Part shown: piece by piece, positions 10,440 through 22,290 of the stretch | Numbering within the stretch: the stretch's first letter is position 1 | Layout of the letters: every line of letters begins with the position of its first letter | Assembly: GCA_035079385.1 (NCBI GenBank) | Contig: JAVHKY010000065.1 | Coordinates: 744,001 to 808,000 of the forward strand | DNA length: 64,000 nucleotides | Source of the DNA: Aspidiotus rigidus | Lineage: Eukaryota; Arthropoda; Insecta; Hemiptera; Diaspididae | Direction: 5' to 3' | Program-made: the position numbers and the translations under genes | The notes under the pieces: generated by a model | Databases searched by the model: none | What the model saw: only the letters and a program-made list of their open reading frames with translations | What the model was told of the DNA's origin: nothing

Positions 10440-10630
10440 GGTCACAGACGGCTGGAATGTCCGTCAGCCCCCTCTTAGCTTAGTTTCCGCGAGACAAAGT
10501 CCTTTGGAATGCAGCTCTCACCGCGTGCAGGTGCTAAGTAGGAGTTAAGGTTGATTAGAATCAGCCAAAAACTGGTTGTTTGCCAATCGGACCTCTTTGA
10601 GAGCCGGGGAACCCACCCACCCCCCGGGGA
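10440..10630 (+). ncRNA. PK element copy 5, H4 class II
   Basis: The core helices are kept but the variable domain is different: it has inner pairing TGATT/AATCA and GCCA/TGG in place of the class I stem. The downstream hairpin is strong, CCGGGG...CCCCGG. It corresponds to copy 13. Copies 17 and 20 carry the same class. Confidence 0.75.
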
Positions 10631-11338
10631 ATAACACTCTTTCGCTACTTTCCTCATCGTCCTCTCGATACAAACTCTCGAATTATGAGCTCTACTAGTG
10701 TCAACGTATCACTTTTCTTTGTCTGTACAGGGGATGGACGGCCTTTTTTCTATTCAAGCACATTGAAGGTACACTCCGTGCAGGAAAAAGCTTCCTCTTT
10801 CACTGAAATGATTGACAACACCCGCTGGAAAGCTCTTGATTACAAAAACCTACTCTTCAATCATGGGAGACATTCTAGAAATATCAAACACTCAGTAAAC
10901 TCCTCGGAATTAATCAGGTGTCCCATACCGTGGTCTTCTTTCATTGAAAAATTAAAAACTTGGGACGAGAAGAAACGATCCTTACTCGGATGGCCACAGC
11001 GTCATTTTACCTACAGGAAACCTGCCAGTTTTGCTTCTTAACATGTTCATAACCCATACCTTTCACTCCTCTACGCCGAGCCACATCTGAAGCTACTAAG
11101 TACTTTAAAAAATTACATTTACGCAATGTGTACATTACAGTATGCTATATGATTGATATTACCGACAGAAAATATTTAAAAGAATAGTGTATCATTAATT
11201 ATTTGTTATAATCGCCAAATCAATTACCTATTCTTACATGTAGGAAAAAACCATTGTGTGTTTATATAAGATAATGATATGCTTGATATTTCCATTTGAT
11301 GATTAGCCACTTCTGAAATGATGGATTTACCATAATTA

Positions 11339-11403
11339 CATATGATTGCTCACATCTTTTAAATGGATCTATCACATATTTGAAAGTTGCGAGCAACCAT
11401 ATG
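11339..11403 (+). ncRNA. hp8 hairpin, block A
   Basis: CATATG/CATATG base, GATTGCTC opposite GAGCAACC (one A-C mismatch), CATCTTT opposite AAGTTG above. Confidence 0.52.
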
Positions 11404-11709
11404 AAACATGAATCATATAACTTCCAAACGTTCTAATGAGGTATTGAATTTAGAGGTGAATACTATAATTTCCATATATCTCTTTTTGAGAACATTTGGC
11501 GAGATATTATTAATTCGAGAAATAATTCGCGATCCTTAATTTAATTACAACTTTTTAACGAGAACGTATTCCAATTGTACAAACATATTATTTTTCTATT
11601 CTCAGTTGGTGAATACTGCACATGATGTACGAACTATCACAGTAGTGTCCATTCAAAGGTTGAACAAAAATCGGTTAACGTCGATTTCCACTTCTTAAAT
11701 TTTTTGAAT

Positions 11710-11762
11710 GGAACATATAACGTAGTGATGATGCGTCACACATCACTACCGAAACATGTTCC
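11710..11762 (+). ncRNA. hp3 hairpin, alternative upper stem
   Basis: Lower stem GGAACAT.T/A.ATGTTCC. Upper stem GTAGTGATG/CATCACTAC (9 pairs), a different sequence from GGTACTAAT/ATTAGTACC in block B but fully paired. Confidence 0.56.
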
Positions 11763-11881
11763 TACAAAAAATTTAATACTCAACATTGTAAGACAGTTTG
11801 CATCAGTACTTCACTGAAATAAGAGCTCTATAAGTTAACATTGTGGAAAATTGTGAGAAGTACTGGGAGAATTGTCGGAAT

Positions 11882-12027
11882 CAGTGACGTAGCCAGAATA
11901 TTTTTGAGGAGAGGTTTCAACAAAATTGTATGAAAAACGATTATTCTACCGTTTTCTGTAATTTTGATGGTTTTTAAGGCATATTATTCAACTTACAATT
12001 GATTAAGACTTTCAGGCTACGCCACTG
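11882..12027. mobile_element. Old hAT-type MITE remnant upstream of PK copy 6
   Basis: CAGTGACGTAGCC ... GGCTACGCCACTG. Flanks GTCGGAAT and GTAAGAAT match at 6 of 8 bases, a decayed 8-bp target duplication. Confidence 0.62.
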
Positions 12028-12050
12028 GTAAGAATTTAAGGATCAGAAAT

Positions 12051-12233
12051 GGTCACAGACGGCTGGAGTGTCCGTCAGCCCCCTCTTAGCTCAGTTTCCG
12101 CTGGACAAATGTCCTTTGGAATGCAGCTCTCACCTCGTGCAGGTGCTAAGTAGGAGTTGAGGCTCATGGTCTCTGTCTAAGGTGGACAGAACGTCATGAA
12201 AACCTCTTTGAGAGCCGGGGCCCACCCCCACCC
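12051..12233 (+). ncRNA. PK element copy 6, H4 class III
   Basis: H2a is GGAC-aaat-GTCC (12103-12106 with 12111-12114). H4 is class III with an outer GAGG/CCTC, a middle CATG/CATG and an inner CTGTC/GACAG stem. Copy 14, its segmental duplicate, strengthens both inner stems (CATGG/CCATG and CTGTCC/GGACAG). Confidence 0.78.
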
Positions 12234-12239
12234 TGAACT

Positions 12240-12690
12240 GAGAATTGTACCACTTGGATTCACACCTTCAAAGGGCAACGAATAAGGACGCTACTAATAT
12301 GGAAACTATATTGAAAAATTGAATTAATGATGTCCAGGAGAATCTCAAGAGATGAAATGAGAAGTATCAATGAACTAAGGAAAGAGTAGAGACTGCAGAA
12401 TCCATTAGCTCCTTCCAACTAGTTTTTCCTCCTCCTACATTTTTGACTTACAGATCGAATTGGGTGCAATGATATGTTAAGTACCTGAAAAAATCCATGG
12501 TTTGTTTTCCCATTAATGTAAAATGTTTCTTTGGAGTGAGAAAGAGGAGAGAGAAAGAAATTGAGAAATAGAGTTCTGCAAATAAAGTGTGAGAAAATTG
12601 TAAACATATTTTTAAGCAGTAACAAAGATTTAATAGTAATTATTATTATTTATAGTTTTTAAAAATATGATTCTTCAGCATCAGTTGTAT
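12240..12690. other. Unit-specific spacer, no feature supported
   Basis: Spacer between PK copy 6 and the hp2 series. The matching part of block B (40,770-41,230) is diverged and of different length. Confidence 0.4.
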
Positions 12691-12694
12691 CTCG

Positions 12695-12776
12695 ATTATT
12701 TCTCTCGGCTTGAGAAAAGATCGTTCATGATTATATATCTGTACACGAACTATCTGATCTCAGCCTAGGAAACAAT
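12695..12776 (+). ncRNA. hp2 hairpin, first of a local tandem series
   Basis: ATT..TTTC/GAAACAAT, GGCTTGAGA/TCTCAGCC and GTTC/GAAC. Three more hp2 copies follow at 13,087, 13,235 and 13,449. Confidence 0.5.
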
Positions 12777-13086
12777 GGATTAAGTCGCGTGTTGAATAAT
12801 TCATTCCAATGCTGTGTCCACAGGTATAGAATGATATAAGTCAAGTAACTAGGTATATTACAATTATTGACCGCTTTTAAAACAATTTTAGCGTACAAAT
12901 ATGATTTTCAAACAGGAAAATAGTCACAGATGTTCTGAAACAAAGGGTCACGTGTCACAGAACTTTCCTGCAAAGTTCCTTGGTCTCACATTCGACTCCA
13001 AAACCTATCTCGAGAGCAAAATATCTATTTATATACTTATTTTAAAATTATGATTTTCCAACATTGAATAACAATGATGACATATC

Positions 13087-13170
13087 AATTATTTCTCTTG
13101 GGTCGAGAAAGGGTAGTTCATGACCGAATATGCAAATATGAACTACCGAATCTCGGCCTAGGAAATAATT
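13087..13170 (+). ncRNA. hp2 hairpin, tandem series
   Basis: AATTATTTC/GAAATAATT, CGAGA/TCTCG and GGTAGTTCAT/ATGAACTACC. The CGAGA/TCTCG block is a compensated version of TGAGA/TCTCA. Confidence 0.58.
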
Positions 13171-13234
13171 ACAGTTTATATACATAGGTACACATCGTGA
13201 TGTTTTAGTATACCTAAGTAGCATTGATTGAATT

Positions 13235-13322
13235 TCAATTATTTCTCTTGGCTCGACAAAGGAAAGTTCATGACTAAATATGCACAGATGAACTTCCCAT
13301 TGTCGGCTTAGGAAATAATTGA
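13235..13322 (+). ncRNA. hp2 hairpin, tandem series
   Basis: TCAATTATTTC/GAAATAATTGA (11 pairs) and GAAAGTTCAT with ATGAACTTCC. The AAGTTCAT/ATGAACTT block compensates TAGTTCAT/ATGAACTA of the neighbour. Confidence 0.58.
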
Positions 13323-13448
13323 GTTGGTTTCTCTCAAATATTCCATTCCAACGCCTATAATTGAAAAAGTTTTTTTGTACAAATTATATAATATACAGTA
13401 TATAAGTACACAATTGAATGTTCTAATAATAAGTAGTATTGATTGAAT

Positions 13449-13537
13449 TTCAATTATTTCTCTTGGCATGAGAAAGTCTAGTCATAACTGAATATACATG
13501 CATGAACTAGCCAATCTCAGCCTAGGAAATAATTGAA
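13449..13537 (+). ncRNA. hp2 hairpin, tandem series
   Basis: TTCAATTATTTC/GAAATAATTGAA (12 pairs), TGAGA/TCTCA, and CTAG...CAT with ATG...CTAG. Confidence 0.58.
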
Positions 13538-13726
13538 CTGGTTGCGGTCCATGATTCCATTCCAACGCCTATAATCAACAAGTTATGCAGTTTATATTCA
13601 GAAATGCACTCGTATGCCTGAGTATAAATAAGTTTGATTTAAAAAATCACATCAGAAATACTAGGGAGTCCAGCTAAAACCTTAAAATAAGTATCAATAA
13701 GGAAAGAAGAAATAGCCATAGGAACA

Positions 13727-13934
13727 GGTCACAGACGGCTGGAATGTCCGTCAGCCCCCTCTTAGCTCAGTTTCCATCGGATGATATCCTTTGGAATGCA
13801 GTCCTCACCGCGTGCAGGTGCTAAGTAGGAGTTGAGGTTCATGGTAAGTGATACGCTAGTGTATCATATCTGCCTATGATTGGCAGTATCCCATCCAAAC
13901 CTCCTTGAGGACCGGGGACCCTCTTACCCCCGGG
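13727..13934 (+). ncRNA. PK element copy 7, swapped H3 and H4 class IV
   Basis: H3 is GTCCTCA (13801-13807) with TGAGGAC (13906-13912), two pair swaps relative to the family and fully paired. H2a is GGAT-gat-ATCC (13779-13782 with 13786-13789). H4 is class IV, with two side hairpins GATAC/GTATC and CTGCC/GGCAG inside an outer GAGGTT/AACCTC stem. The terminal hairpin is CCGGGG...CCCCGG. Confidence 0.8.
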
Positions 13935-14517
13935 AAAAATATAAACATTACATGTTTGATTTAAACATTATATAAGAAATACTCGAGAGTGGTACCAAAT
14001 AGTGTTAACCTCATCAGCTAGGAATTGTTGATCCTGTTGAGTTTATCATTTAAATACTTGTATAGTTTACAAGAAAGAAAACACGAATATTAAATTAATG
14101 AAGAAATTTTTGAGTATCAGATACCGAAATTTTTTGCTGTTCTGCATGAGTTCTGTATAATATTTTGTACAAAAGGAAATGGTAGACGAAAAATGTCGAT
14201 ACTATTAACAGAAGTCTTATTTTAATAAGATTAAACTAACAAGTGGAAGGAAAGTTAATGAAATAGAGGGTACAAATTCCGGTACTTTTCCATTTACAAA
14301 ACTACTTAAAAACAAAAATGTTAGATACAAGGTAGACATATTCTGGCAACAATAACTAACAACAAGGTAAATTATATGAGTAATGTTATACAGATTACTC
14401 ATAATATCTAGATATGATTACGAAGGAATGATCACAAAATGACTTGCACAAGTACGTCTCCAGATAGGTGGAAATATGGCTTTCCACTTTGATTTGGTTG
14501 AAATTCAATTCTTTCTG

Positions 14518-14583
14518 AAAGCCCAGTCCAGCTATTTCATGATGAAATTTTTACACATGAAATACCGGATTGAGCTTAGGAAA
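14518..14583 (+). ncRNA. Degenerate hp2-like hairpin before PK copy 8
   Basis: ATTTCAT/ATGAAAT apical stem, TCC/GGA and AGC/GCT below, followed by the family's 3' context (GGAAAAAGTTGAATAGAAG). Diverged member of hp2. Confidence 0.35.
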
Positions 14584-15086
14584 AAGTTGAATAGAAGTGC
14601 CGAATATTCCATTCCCAAAATCAATTTGACAACACATGAATTTCAAGTTCACAAACACATCAAGTCACTGGAACTGTCGTGAATTGTGGATTCTATTCTC
14701 GAGTTGAATAAAACAACGAATGGTCTCTTCGGGTCTTCATGGATATGGTCCAGCATAAGTCGGTTTTCCTTTACATACTACAAGAATTCGGACAAACTAG
14801 GGGATGAATTAGTCATACATCCCCTCAATTTATCCGAAAAATTGTAACACATTAATCAGGTCCATTCTGAAGCCATATGGTTAAATGAATCGCGTCTTAT
14901 TTGATTAGATCAGTTACATCTTGCAATGCTTCAATAAGGCATATTAATGGTCTTGTAACTTTTCCTAATCAATTTTGTTGAAAATATTATGGTTGGTCAT
15001 CTTTGCTTCCGTCTTTATTCTCACGCTCGAAAGGATTTTTTGGAGTCGCAAACAAGGAAAGAAGAAATATACGTGGGATAGAAACA

Positions 15087-15302
15087 GGTCACAGACGGCT
15101 GGAATGGCCGTCAGCCTCCTCTTAGCTTAGTTTCCATCGGATGATATCCTATGGAATGCAGCTCTCACCACGTGCAGGTGCTAAGTAGGAGTTGAGGTTC
15201 ATTGTAAGTAATACGTTCGGGTATCTTGTTTGCCAATGCGACTGGCAGTATACCATTGAAACCTCTTTGAGAGCCAGGGACTTTTTCCCCCCTACTCCCA
15301 GG
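15087..15302 (+). ncRNA. PK element copy 8, last copy of block A
   Basis: H2 is extended here because the 5' strand reads CTCCT-CTTAGC, pairing with GCTAAG-t-AGGAG. H2a is GGAT-gat-ATCC. H4 is class IV-like with ATAC/GTAT and GCCA/TGGC side hairpins. H3 is the common GCTCTCA/TGAGAGC. It is the most diverged copy, yet every helix is paired. Confidence 0.75.
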
Positions 15303-15616
15303 ACTAGACCCCCTTGGCTATACTTTCTCTCAAGTTTCAGTACTCTCCTATATGCTTTCAAATCTCGCTTGTTTACTTTCTACATACATTCGATATTTTA
15401 GACTATATTATGTTGCTTAATTAGATGGGTAATGATCGCCGCGGGGAACCTTCGAGTTGAGAAAATATGTCGCAAAATTTAAACTACAAGGGCTATCGAA
15501 TATTATAATATCTTCGACTTTGAATTGCAGGTAACGTGAATCGAGACCCAGAACCGGATATGTACCGCTATATTCACTCGGCTCTTTGCTTCCTGCAAAT
15601 TCTTCATATATCTGTA

Positions 15617-16110
15617 GAGACCGGATTCCTCGGCATGTGGCACTTTCTTTGTAGAAGAGGCGAACACAATCTGATGAAATATGAGTACGAGTCATGGTGA
15701 GAGGAAGCATGAGTAAAGAATTTTGTTTTGTTTGCCGAAATTAGCCGAAAGTGTAATAAATGCCGGATTTGTCAAAAACGCCGAAACGGTATCGAATATA
15801 GAAATAAGTGTCTTTTGCGCACACAACGTCATCGATTAGTCGACACAAAAGAAGAACACCGTGTTTTCTCTTAATTATCTCTACGCTTGAAAAATTTTCT
15901 TCCCGAAACCGTCAAAGTGCATCTGATTGTGATACACAATAAACAATTTTTTGATCCTTTTTTAATCGTAAAACTGAATTAGAATTAATTTGTAAGAATT
16001 TACTTTTTCGTCGAAAATAAGTTTTCTATTTTCTACATTTGCCGAAAAATACCGATTCTTCTTATTTTGATGCCGATAGTAAATTTTTTAGCTGCCAGGA
16101 ATCCGGTCTC
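15617..16110. mobile_element. TA-flanked MITE, 494 bp
   Basis: Ends GAGACCGGATTCCTCGGCA and TGCCAGGAATCCGGTCTC are inverted repeats of about 17 bp, each next to a TA dinucleotide, as expected for a TA target duplication (Tc1/mariner-like insertion habit). Interior is AT-rich with several GCCGAAA motifs and has no transposase frame. Confidence 0.68.
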
Positions 16111-16980
16111 TAACTAATTCTCTCTCATTTTTACTTGCTATCCAATACCCTCTTTCTACACATCCTATCACCTAACAAGTTTTCACTCGTATACATGCGT
16201 TAGATTCTTATTCATCCTCATCTAGTACTCTGTGCTCCAATATCTCGTAGGTTAACCCACTCTTTATTGATATCTCGCTCATAAAGAATTAAAAGAATTG
16301 AAACTAGAACAGAGAAGAGTGCGTCATCTCCTTGAATCTTTAAAAATGTACGTCGCACTAGATTTTATGATTTGTCAACTTTCGATTAATATTCGATCAT
16401 TATGCGGTATTTGAACAGTCACATGAGATAAAATACAGTTTCGTTAGAATGAGGATCAAGAAGGTACCTATCCATGTTCACTCAAAAACCACGATTTAGA
16501 GCAATATTATTTTGTCATCTTACAAATTTCAAAACTGATCAAAAAATTTAATTTAAATGGAATTTTATATAGTCACGCGTATGAAGATTTTCCTTTTCGT
16601 GCGCAGTAAAATCCCCTCTTAAGAAGTCGATTCCTAATTTTACGTCCGTCTTTCATTCCGAGTCATTCAAAAAATTCAATATTAATATTCTTATCGTACA
16701 ATAACTTCCCAGTTGAAAAAGGAATGAGAAAAGAAGAAAAATGAAATGATTCTCTTCGAAACATGTACGTGGGAATGAACGCGAAGAAGAAATGAAAATA
16801 ATTCTCCCCTTTTTGTTCTCATCATTTGACTGTTGAAAGTTGTCTATACACCATGAATATTTTGAGATATATTAAACACAAAAATGCTTCATCTTGGAGC
16901 AGATCGAAAGAATCGCATTTTGTCAACCGCAAAAAAATTATCCACTAGAAAAACTGCGAATATTCATTTAGAATATTAAA
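16111..16980. other. No gene seen
   Basis: AT-rich sequence without repeats of the other blocks, hairpins or coding-like frames that I can support. Confidence 0.5.
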
Positions 16981-16989
16981 CGAGTTCGG

Positions 16990-17240
16990 TAAACCAATGC
17001 CACGCGAGTACAACGAGTGTATGGCGCTACATGTGTGGTGCTTCATGCTATAGAGTAGCTGCAGTGGCAAACCTCCACCGCGTCACTGCGTCAACGAGAG
17101 GTCGACCTGTATTTTGAACTCTGTAGGCGGGATTTGGAATAAAGATGGCCGACGCGACGCAAATACGAACGAACTTCGCACTGCACTGTGTGCGAGCACG
17201 GACTACGCTATACTTCTATACCAACCCGTATACGCGTATA
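16990..17240 (+). promoter_or_regulatory. CpG- and GC-richer island, possible promoter or first exon
   Basis: GC content rises sharply in an AT-rich neighbourhood, ending in AAAGATGGCCGACGCGACGC at 17,140, the style of a housekeeping 5' end with a good ATG context. The frame from 17,145 (90 codons) has no recognisable domain. Confidence 0.25.
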
Positions 17241-17353
17241 CGAAACACGAGGCAAAAATCAACATTTTCGCTTTCTTATACGCTCATCCGAATTTTTTCG
17301 CCAAATTCTTTATTTCGGACTCATTTTGAAACCATTCAATTATTAATATTTAA

Positions 17354-17452
17354 ATGGGAAAAGAAAAACGCCCTGATCCCGTTATCAATGTTATCAATTC
17401 TCTGCCGTACGAAGTAGAATTGCCGTATCTAAGGAATCAAGGATCACGATAA
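17354..17452 (+). CDS. Short 32-codon frame, possible gene fragment
   Basis: MGKEKRPDPVINVINSLPYEVELPYLRNQGSR then stop. Low-complexity free and with coding-like codon use, with INSLPYEVELPYL reminiscent of the start of an F-box-like motif. It is very short, an in-frame stop lies directly before the ATG, and no splice continuation is clear. Confidence 0.2.
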   Translation: MGKEKRPDPVINVINSLPYEVELPYLRNQGSR

Positions 17453-18389
17453 AAATACCTTACGATCTAACTTCCTTGAAAAATTCCTAATGTGACAGCT
17501 AATGAATCTAAAGTAGACGCGAGTTCTGCGAGAAAAGGAACTGTTTGACGATGAAGTTGTCTAGTTTTAGGAGACGATGTTCGTTTTTTGAAAAACTTGG
17601 GTAGAGATATCTGCAAATCGGCTCTTGAAAATACACCGCGTGTTGGCCTTCACACGCACACACTGACACTTCGAACAAGCCAAAGATCTCATTCTCCAGA
17701 TCGTTGATATGCAGATTCTTCAGTTCTATTATGTGCGGCAGAATTGTAGCGCTGCCGTACAAAGTTGAATTGATATCTAAATCGACGGTCTGGCAGAAAT
17801 TCTATTTTCTTTAAAATGATGATGAGATTAATATGGCTAATTTAGATAGTCGTTCCGAAAATGATTTCTTGGTGCGTAACCATCCAGTAATCATGTATGC
17901 TATAATTTTTCGATACAAGCATTCATACTCCCATCAATATCGATCTTTTCGGATTTAAGTCAATAATTTTTCCACCTATAACCGCAATGTTCATCTCAAC
18001 ACGCTTTAGAGAAGAGTATTCTTCCGGTTTCTCAGCTCTCAATTTTGCCCTGTTATTCCATCATTGAAGTTGTAGTAATTCATTAATCACTATTGATTCA
18101 AAAATTCACACAAAACGTTCAAAAGGTACAGTTTGTCTGATCGTCGATTTAGATATACGTTCATTCAACTTGCACGGCAGAAGCCCCCGAGTGGTCGGAG
18201 GTGAGTCCTGGCCCGAATCTTCATTTGCAAGTAGGTTTACAGTATTCGTTGCAGTCGCAAAATTACGTGAAAAAGGGAAAAGGATAGATTCGTATACAAA
18301 TGAAGAAACGATGGAATTCTGGAAGTGAAACTTCATATCATATTTTTCTCGATTCACTATACGAGCACGAGCTGTGATATTTCTACGCA

Positions 18390-19800
18390 TCAAGCATCAA
18401 TTTTAATCGCGATTAACCTTTGGAACCTACACGAGACGATAAACAATGTGGGTCTACACGAATAAATCTTTTGATACATTGGCTTATCAGCATTTAGTAT
18501 CAACTGCGCGGTCCTCTCACTTATCTTGTGTTTCTCGATTCAAGTATATTGCGTATATTTCGTACGATTGAAGCTACATATTTCCACATGACCCAAATAC
18601 CGACACAGGGCATGCACCTCGAGAGTCTACTTACAGCCCAGGTGTAAGATAAAATTTTCAACATATTAGGCCTACGTACAAAGTATTTTTGAGAATAAGA
18701 TCGTACGTGTGATCACGAAACAAAATGTCCACAATAATATTATGATTAGAAAATGTAGGTAAAATGTACAAGATATTTTTTGACATCAATACAATTGTTT
18801 TTCGCTAATTAATAGTTTCATAGGTGACCTATTGTTTTTCCGCGAACTTTCATGGAATAAAGCGCATCCATAAAATGAAATAACGTCAAATATATAGGTA
18901 TATTTGGAAAACTAAAAAGTGGTGTATATCGACGGAAAGGAGTGAATTTTTTTAGAGGAAGGGAGAATTCCCAAGTTAAATTCAATACTGATGACTAATG
19001 TAGACCTGCAAAAGAGGAGATCCTGCTCCACGATGGACGAGAGGAGAGAAGTCAAAAAATTTCGACGGGGAATCTGGGGAAATTTTGAAAAATATCCGCA
19101 TTTATAATTATAATTCACCGCAAGGGCGTTTCGGAAAAATTTCGACCTTCCAGCTAGTAGTAAACTCAATGACAGGGGAGGGGATTGGACAATTTTTTGA
19201 ACCCTCTTTTAAATCGACTGTCTTCAATAATGAATAGTTAACAGTTTCACGAAATATTAGGTGGTCAAGATGACGATTTTTTGAGGGGCTATATCCTCAC
19301 ACATAGAAATAAACAGCGACAATTATCGAAAAAAGTGACAGTCAAGTTACAGTAAGTAATGAACCATCCAGAAGCCAAACATTCGAACATTTTTTTTCAT
19401 TATGTCTTCCCTTTATTCAACAAGTTTCCGGGTCATAAAAAGAATGAATTCGTATACAAAAATGAAAAAGCAATTTGGCGACACGTCATTTTCTCTATTT
19501 CTTTCTAGGCACGAAGTTAGCGATTTCTTCGTAATTTTAATGAGGTCGCCTTCGTAGTCTACACGTGGTGATAAACATTATGCGTCAATATGAAGTGAAT
19601 CTTTTTATCCGAAAATTTACTGGGAACTACAATCTCCTTATCTTATTTTTCTCGATTTACTATATAATGAGGTTCTCTCGACGCACGGACTGACGCACGA
19701 ACTGAGCTATTCACTCATAATTTTAAAGAGGTCACCTTTGGAATCCACACGTGGCGATAAACAACATGCGTCAATGTTGAATACCTTCAAGTTTTCCATT
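18390..19800 (+). repeat. Diverged short repeat family
   Basis: A segment reading roughly TTTTAAnGAGGTCACCTTTGG-AAYCTACACG-GATAAACA-TATGCGTC recurs near 18,400, 19,535 and 19,715, with TCTCGATT...CTAT before each. No frame and no known family. Confidence 0.45.
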
Positions 19801-19846
19801 TACATCAAGAACGAGAGTTTTCTTATCGTGTTTTTCTCGATGTACC

Positions 19847-20140
19847 GCGTACTTCGCACAAGCGGAGCTGTACTTTTATATGACCTCATTGCAGATCACC
19901 TTCGAAGCGAACCTTTCATAATATCCCGTAATTTTCGAGAACAAGATCGTACACCAATCAATCAACTTAGAATGAAGTGGCACGCGAGATGAGAGATATA
20001 AAGAGATACCCATACGACATAAGACTTTCATGGTGCGGTTGTTTAACCGAAAGTGCTATCGACTCCTATATTTTTCTGCGGTTTTTGTAGCATTCCCTCT
20101 GTTTCCTCCCTTGGAGTATTCTGGAGTTTTCGTTCAGTCT
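19847..20140 (+). repeat. Inverted, diverged copy of part of the 840-bp unit
   Basis: Plus-strand sequence here matches the minus strand of 21,835-22,140 (and 22,675-22,980) at roughly 85-90% with small indels. A transcript crossing both would form a duplex of about 290 bp with a 1.7 kb loop. Confidence 0.75.
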
Positions 20141-21450
20141 ATTCAAATATTTGTATTACCGTCAGCATTAAGTAAAGCGAGCGATATCGATCAGAGAACC
20201 GCAACATATAAATCAAACATGGAAAATACGGGATTTTGACTATCTTGTGTACGTCACAATTCCTTTCCGTGAAGCGTTGTAGAATAAAGGATACGAAAAA
20301 CTGCGATTATGTTGAAGGGAACGAGAGGAAGGTATACGAGTATAAATACGTTCAACGATGAAAATTCTCAAGAGAAGGATATTTTATTTATCCAGAATAC
20401 ATTAAAGTTAGCCTATCATGATAATTTTCGAGTAGAAAAATTTTGTACTTTTCCATAAATTTCGGGAAACACATCATAGAACCAGAAGACAATGTATAAA
20501 ATACGAGCGATGACTCTTTACAATCATTCATTGGTCATTAGGCTCCCCATCAATTACAAATATACATACATAGGTGTAAATCAACGATTATTAAAACTAG
20601 CCTATGTTTAAATATATACTAGATACAAACGATGAATTGCGTGTTTTTATGCGGAACAAACAATACCTTCAGAATTGACCTGAAATAATCTATGGTCCGT
20701 GTAAACAACATTAGTACCGAGTCCCACAATACCGTGATATAGATTGTGACATGACCTCGATCCATTTACGTCGTAAACAGATCACATACATGTTTTTTTT
20801 TTTTTCATTTGTCGGTTATCATCAATATGTACACGCTAAATCGGGTAACGATGACTTATCCAACTACCTTCAAATTCTTTATATATTATATGTAAACGAT
20901 TCTACTCTGATATAGAAGGATAGAAAAATAATTTTGACCTCAACTTCTAGTCTTGGAATAACGAAATTTTCCTGCCCGAAATCTCGTGCCTTCATACCTC
21001 AATTACACCCCCCTTCCCCCTCTCGTCAATGATATTGAAAAGTACACTTCATTTTGTCGCAGCCCAGACGTACAGAAAAAAACAAGAATAGAAGGTAGAA
21101 AATCTTTGAAGTACAACTTCACGTTCGCTTGAACATCGACCCCTTCCATTGGAAACTAGAGTAAAAGTTCAGCACTGGCCCCCTCTCCTACCACCCCCAA
21201 TTTTGAATCGTAATGGGAATTTCCACTCGCGATAGAAACACCTTTCTCACAACAGACTCTACTACGACCAGTCTCCAAAAACATAATTCTAACATTTCTA
21301 TCATTATATATATGTAGAAGGGTAGAGAAACAGTTTTGCCAATGTTTTAAAATTTCCTAGTACATTTTCGCGAATTCGGAAAAATTCCTCATTTTACTCT
21401 AGCAAAACTGAATCTCTACTGTCACACATGCGCCCTGAAAATATTTTGTT

Positions 21451-22290
21451 CAAAAAACTTACCAGTCTTCATCCAATGCGAGAAAGCGCGAAATTCAACG
21501 GCGGCAAACGCGAATCAACGTGAAATTGGCTAATGGACGCGAGGGGCGCAAAAAAACGTAGAAGCGACGAGAAAACACGAATTTAACGAGGTAAAAACGA
21601 GAACGTAAAGAGCAGATTCACGCGACTGAAGAAAAGACAAACTCTCGATTGCCTGCATTCGCGATTACGAAAAGTAGAAGAACGTTTAAATAGATAAAAA
21701 AGGAACTTCCCTCAAAAATACATCAATATTACGTCGAAACACTTCGCGATACATGAGCTGAACCGAGATCAAACCGAGTAACCGCTAGCAAAGGTACAAT
21801 AAAGGTAAGAAGCCTCGAGCAAAGCGGACAAAAACTCCAGAATACTCCAAGAGAGTAAACAGAGGGCAAGCTAAACAAGAACCGCAGAAAAATATTGGAG
21901 TCGCGAGCACTTTCGGTTAAACAACCGCACCATGAAAGTCTTGTGTCATATGGGTATCTCTTTATATCTCTCATCTCCCGTGCCACTTCGTTATAAGTTG
22001 ATCGATTGGTGTACGATCTCGTTCTCGAAAATTCTTTACGTTGGTCATCGTTACGCGATATTATGAAAAGTTCGCTCCGAAGGTGATCTGCAATAAGGCC
22101 ATATGAAAGTACAGCTCCGCTTGTGCGGAGTACGCAGTATACATCGAGATAAACAAGATAAGGACATTCTCGTATCATTATTTAGGATAGAGAAACAGTT
22201 TTGCCGAAATTTTAAATTTTTCTAGTACATTTTCACGATTTTGGAACAAATTCCTCATTTTACGTTAGCAAAACCGTATTTCCTCTTACT
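21451..22290 (-). repeat. 840-bp tandem unit, copy 1
   Basis: Repeated at 22,291-23,130 with only a few substitutions (for example GAGGTAAAA against GAGATAAAA). CpG-richer than the surroundings. Each copy keeps a 149-codon minus-strand frame (21,729-22,178 in this copy) with no recognisable domain. At the left end the minus strand reads GAAGACTG then GTAAGT, a good splice donor, so the unit may be a duplicated first exon of a minus-strand gene. Confidence 0.85.

Larger units (their letters stand above)
1..15302 (+). repeat. Array block A of structured-RNA units (PK copies 1-8)
   Basis: The block holds eight PK elements, all on the plus strand, starting at 844, 3844, 6286, 8417, 10440, 12051, 13727 and 15087. 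Most units also carry hp7 and hp2 hairpins between successive PK elements, and some carry hp3 plus an old hAT-type remnant. No reading frame is kept between homologous units, so the block looks non-coding. Positions 1-4,000 are nearly identical to 58,772-63,500, and 8,417-13,934 matches 36,948-42,334 in order. The array is cut by the left edge of the window. Confidence 0.85.

Noticed and set aside
17508..17762. 84-codon minus-strand frame (LPHIIELKNLHINDLENEIFGLFE...) as an exon.
   Set aside because: It looks coding-like in part, but I see no matching splice partners or known domain, so I did not call it.
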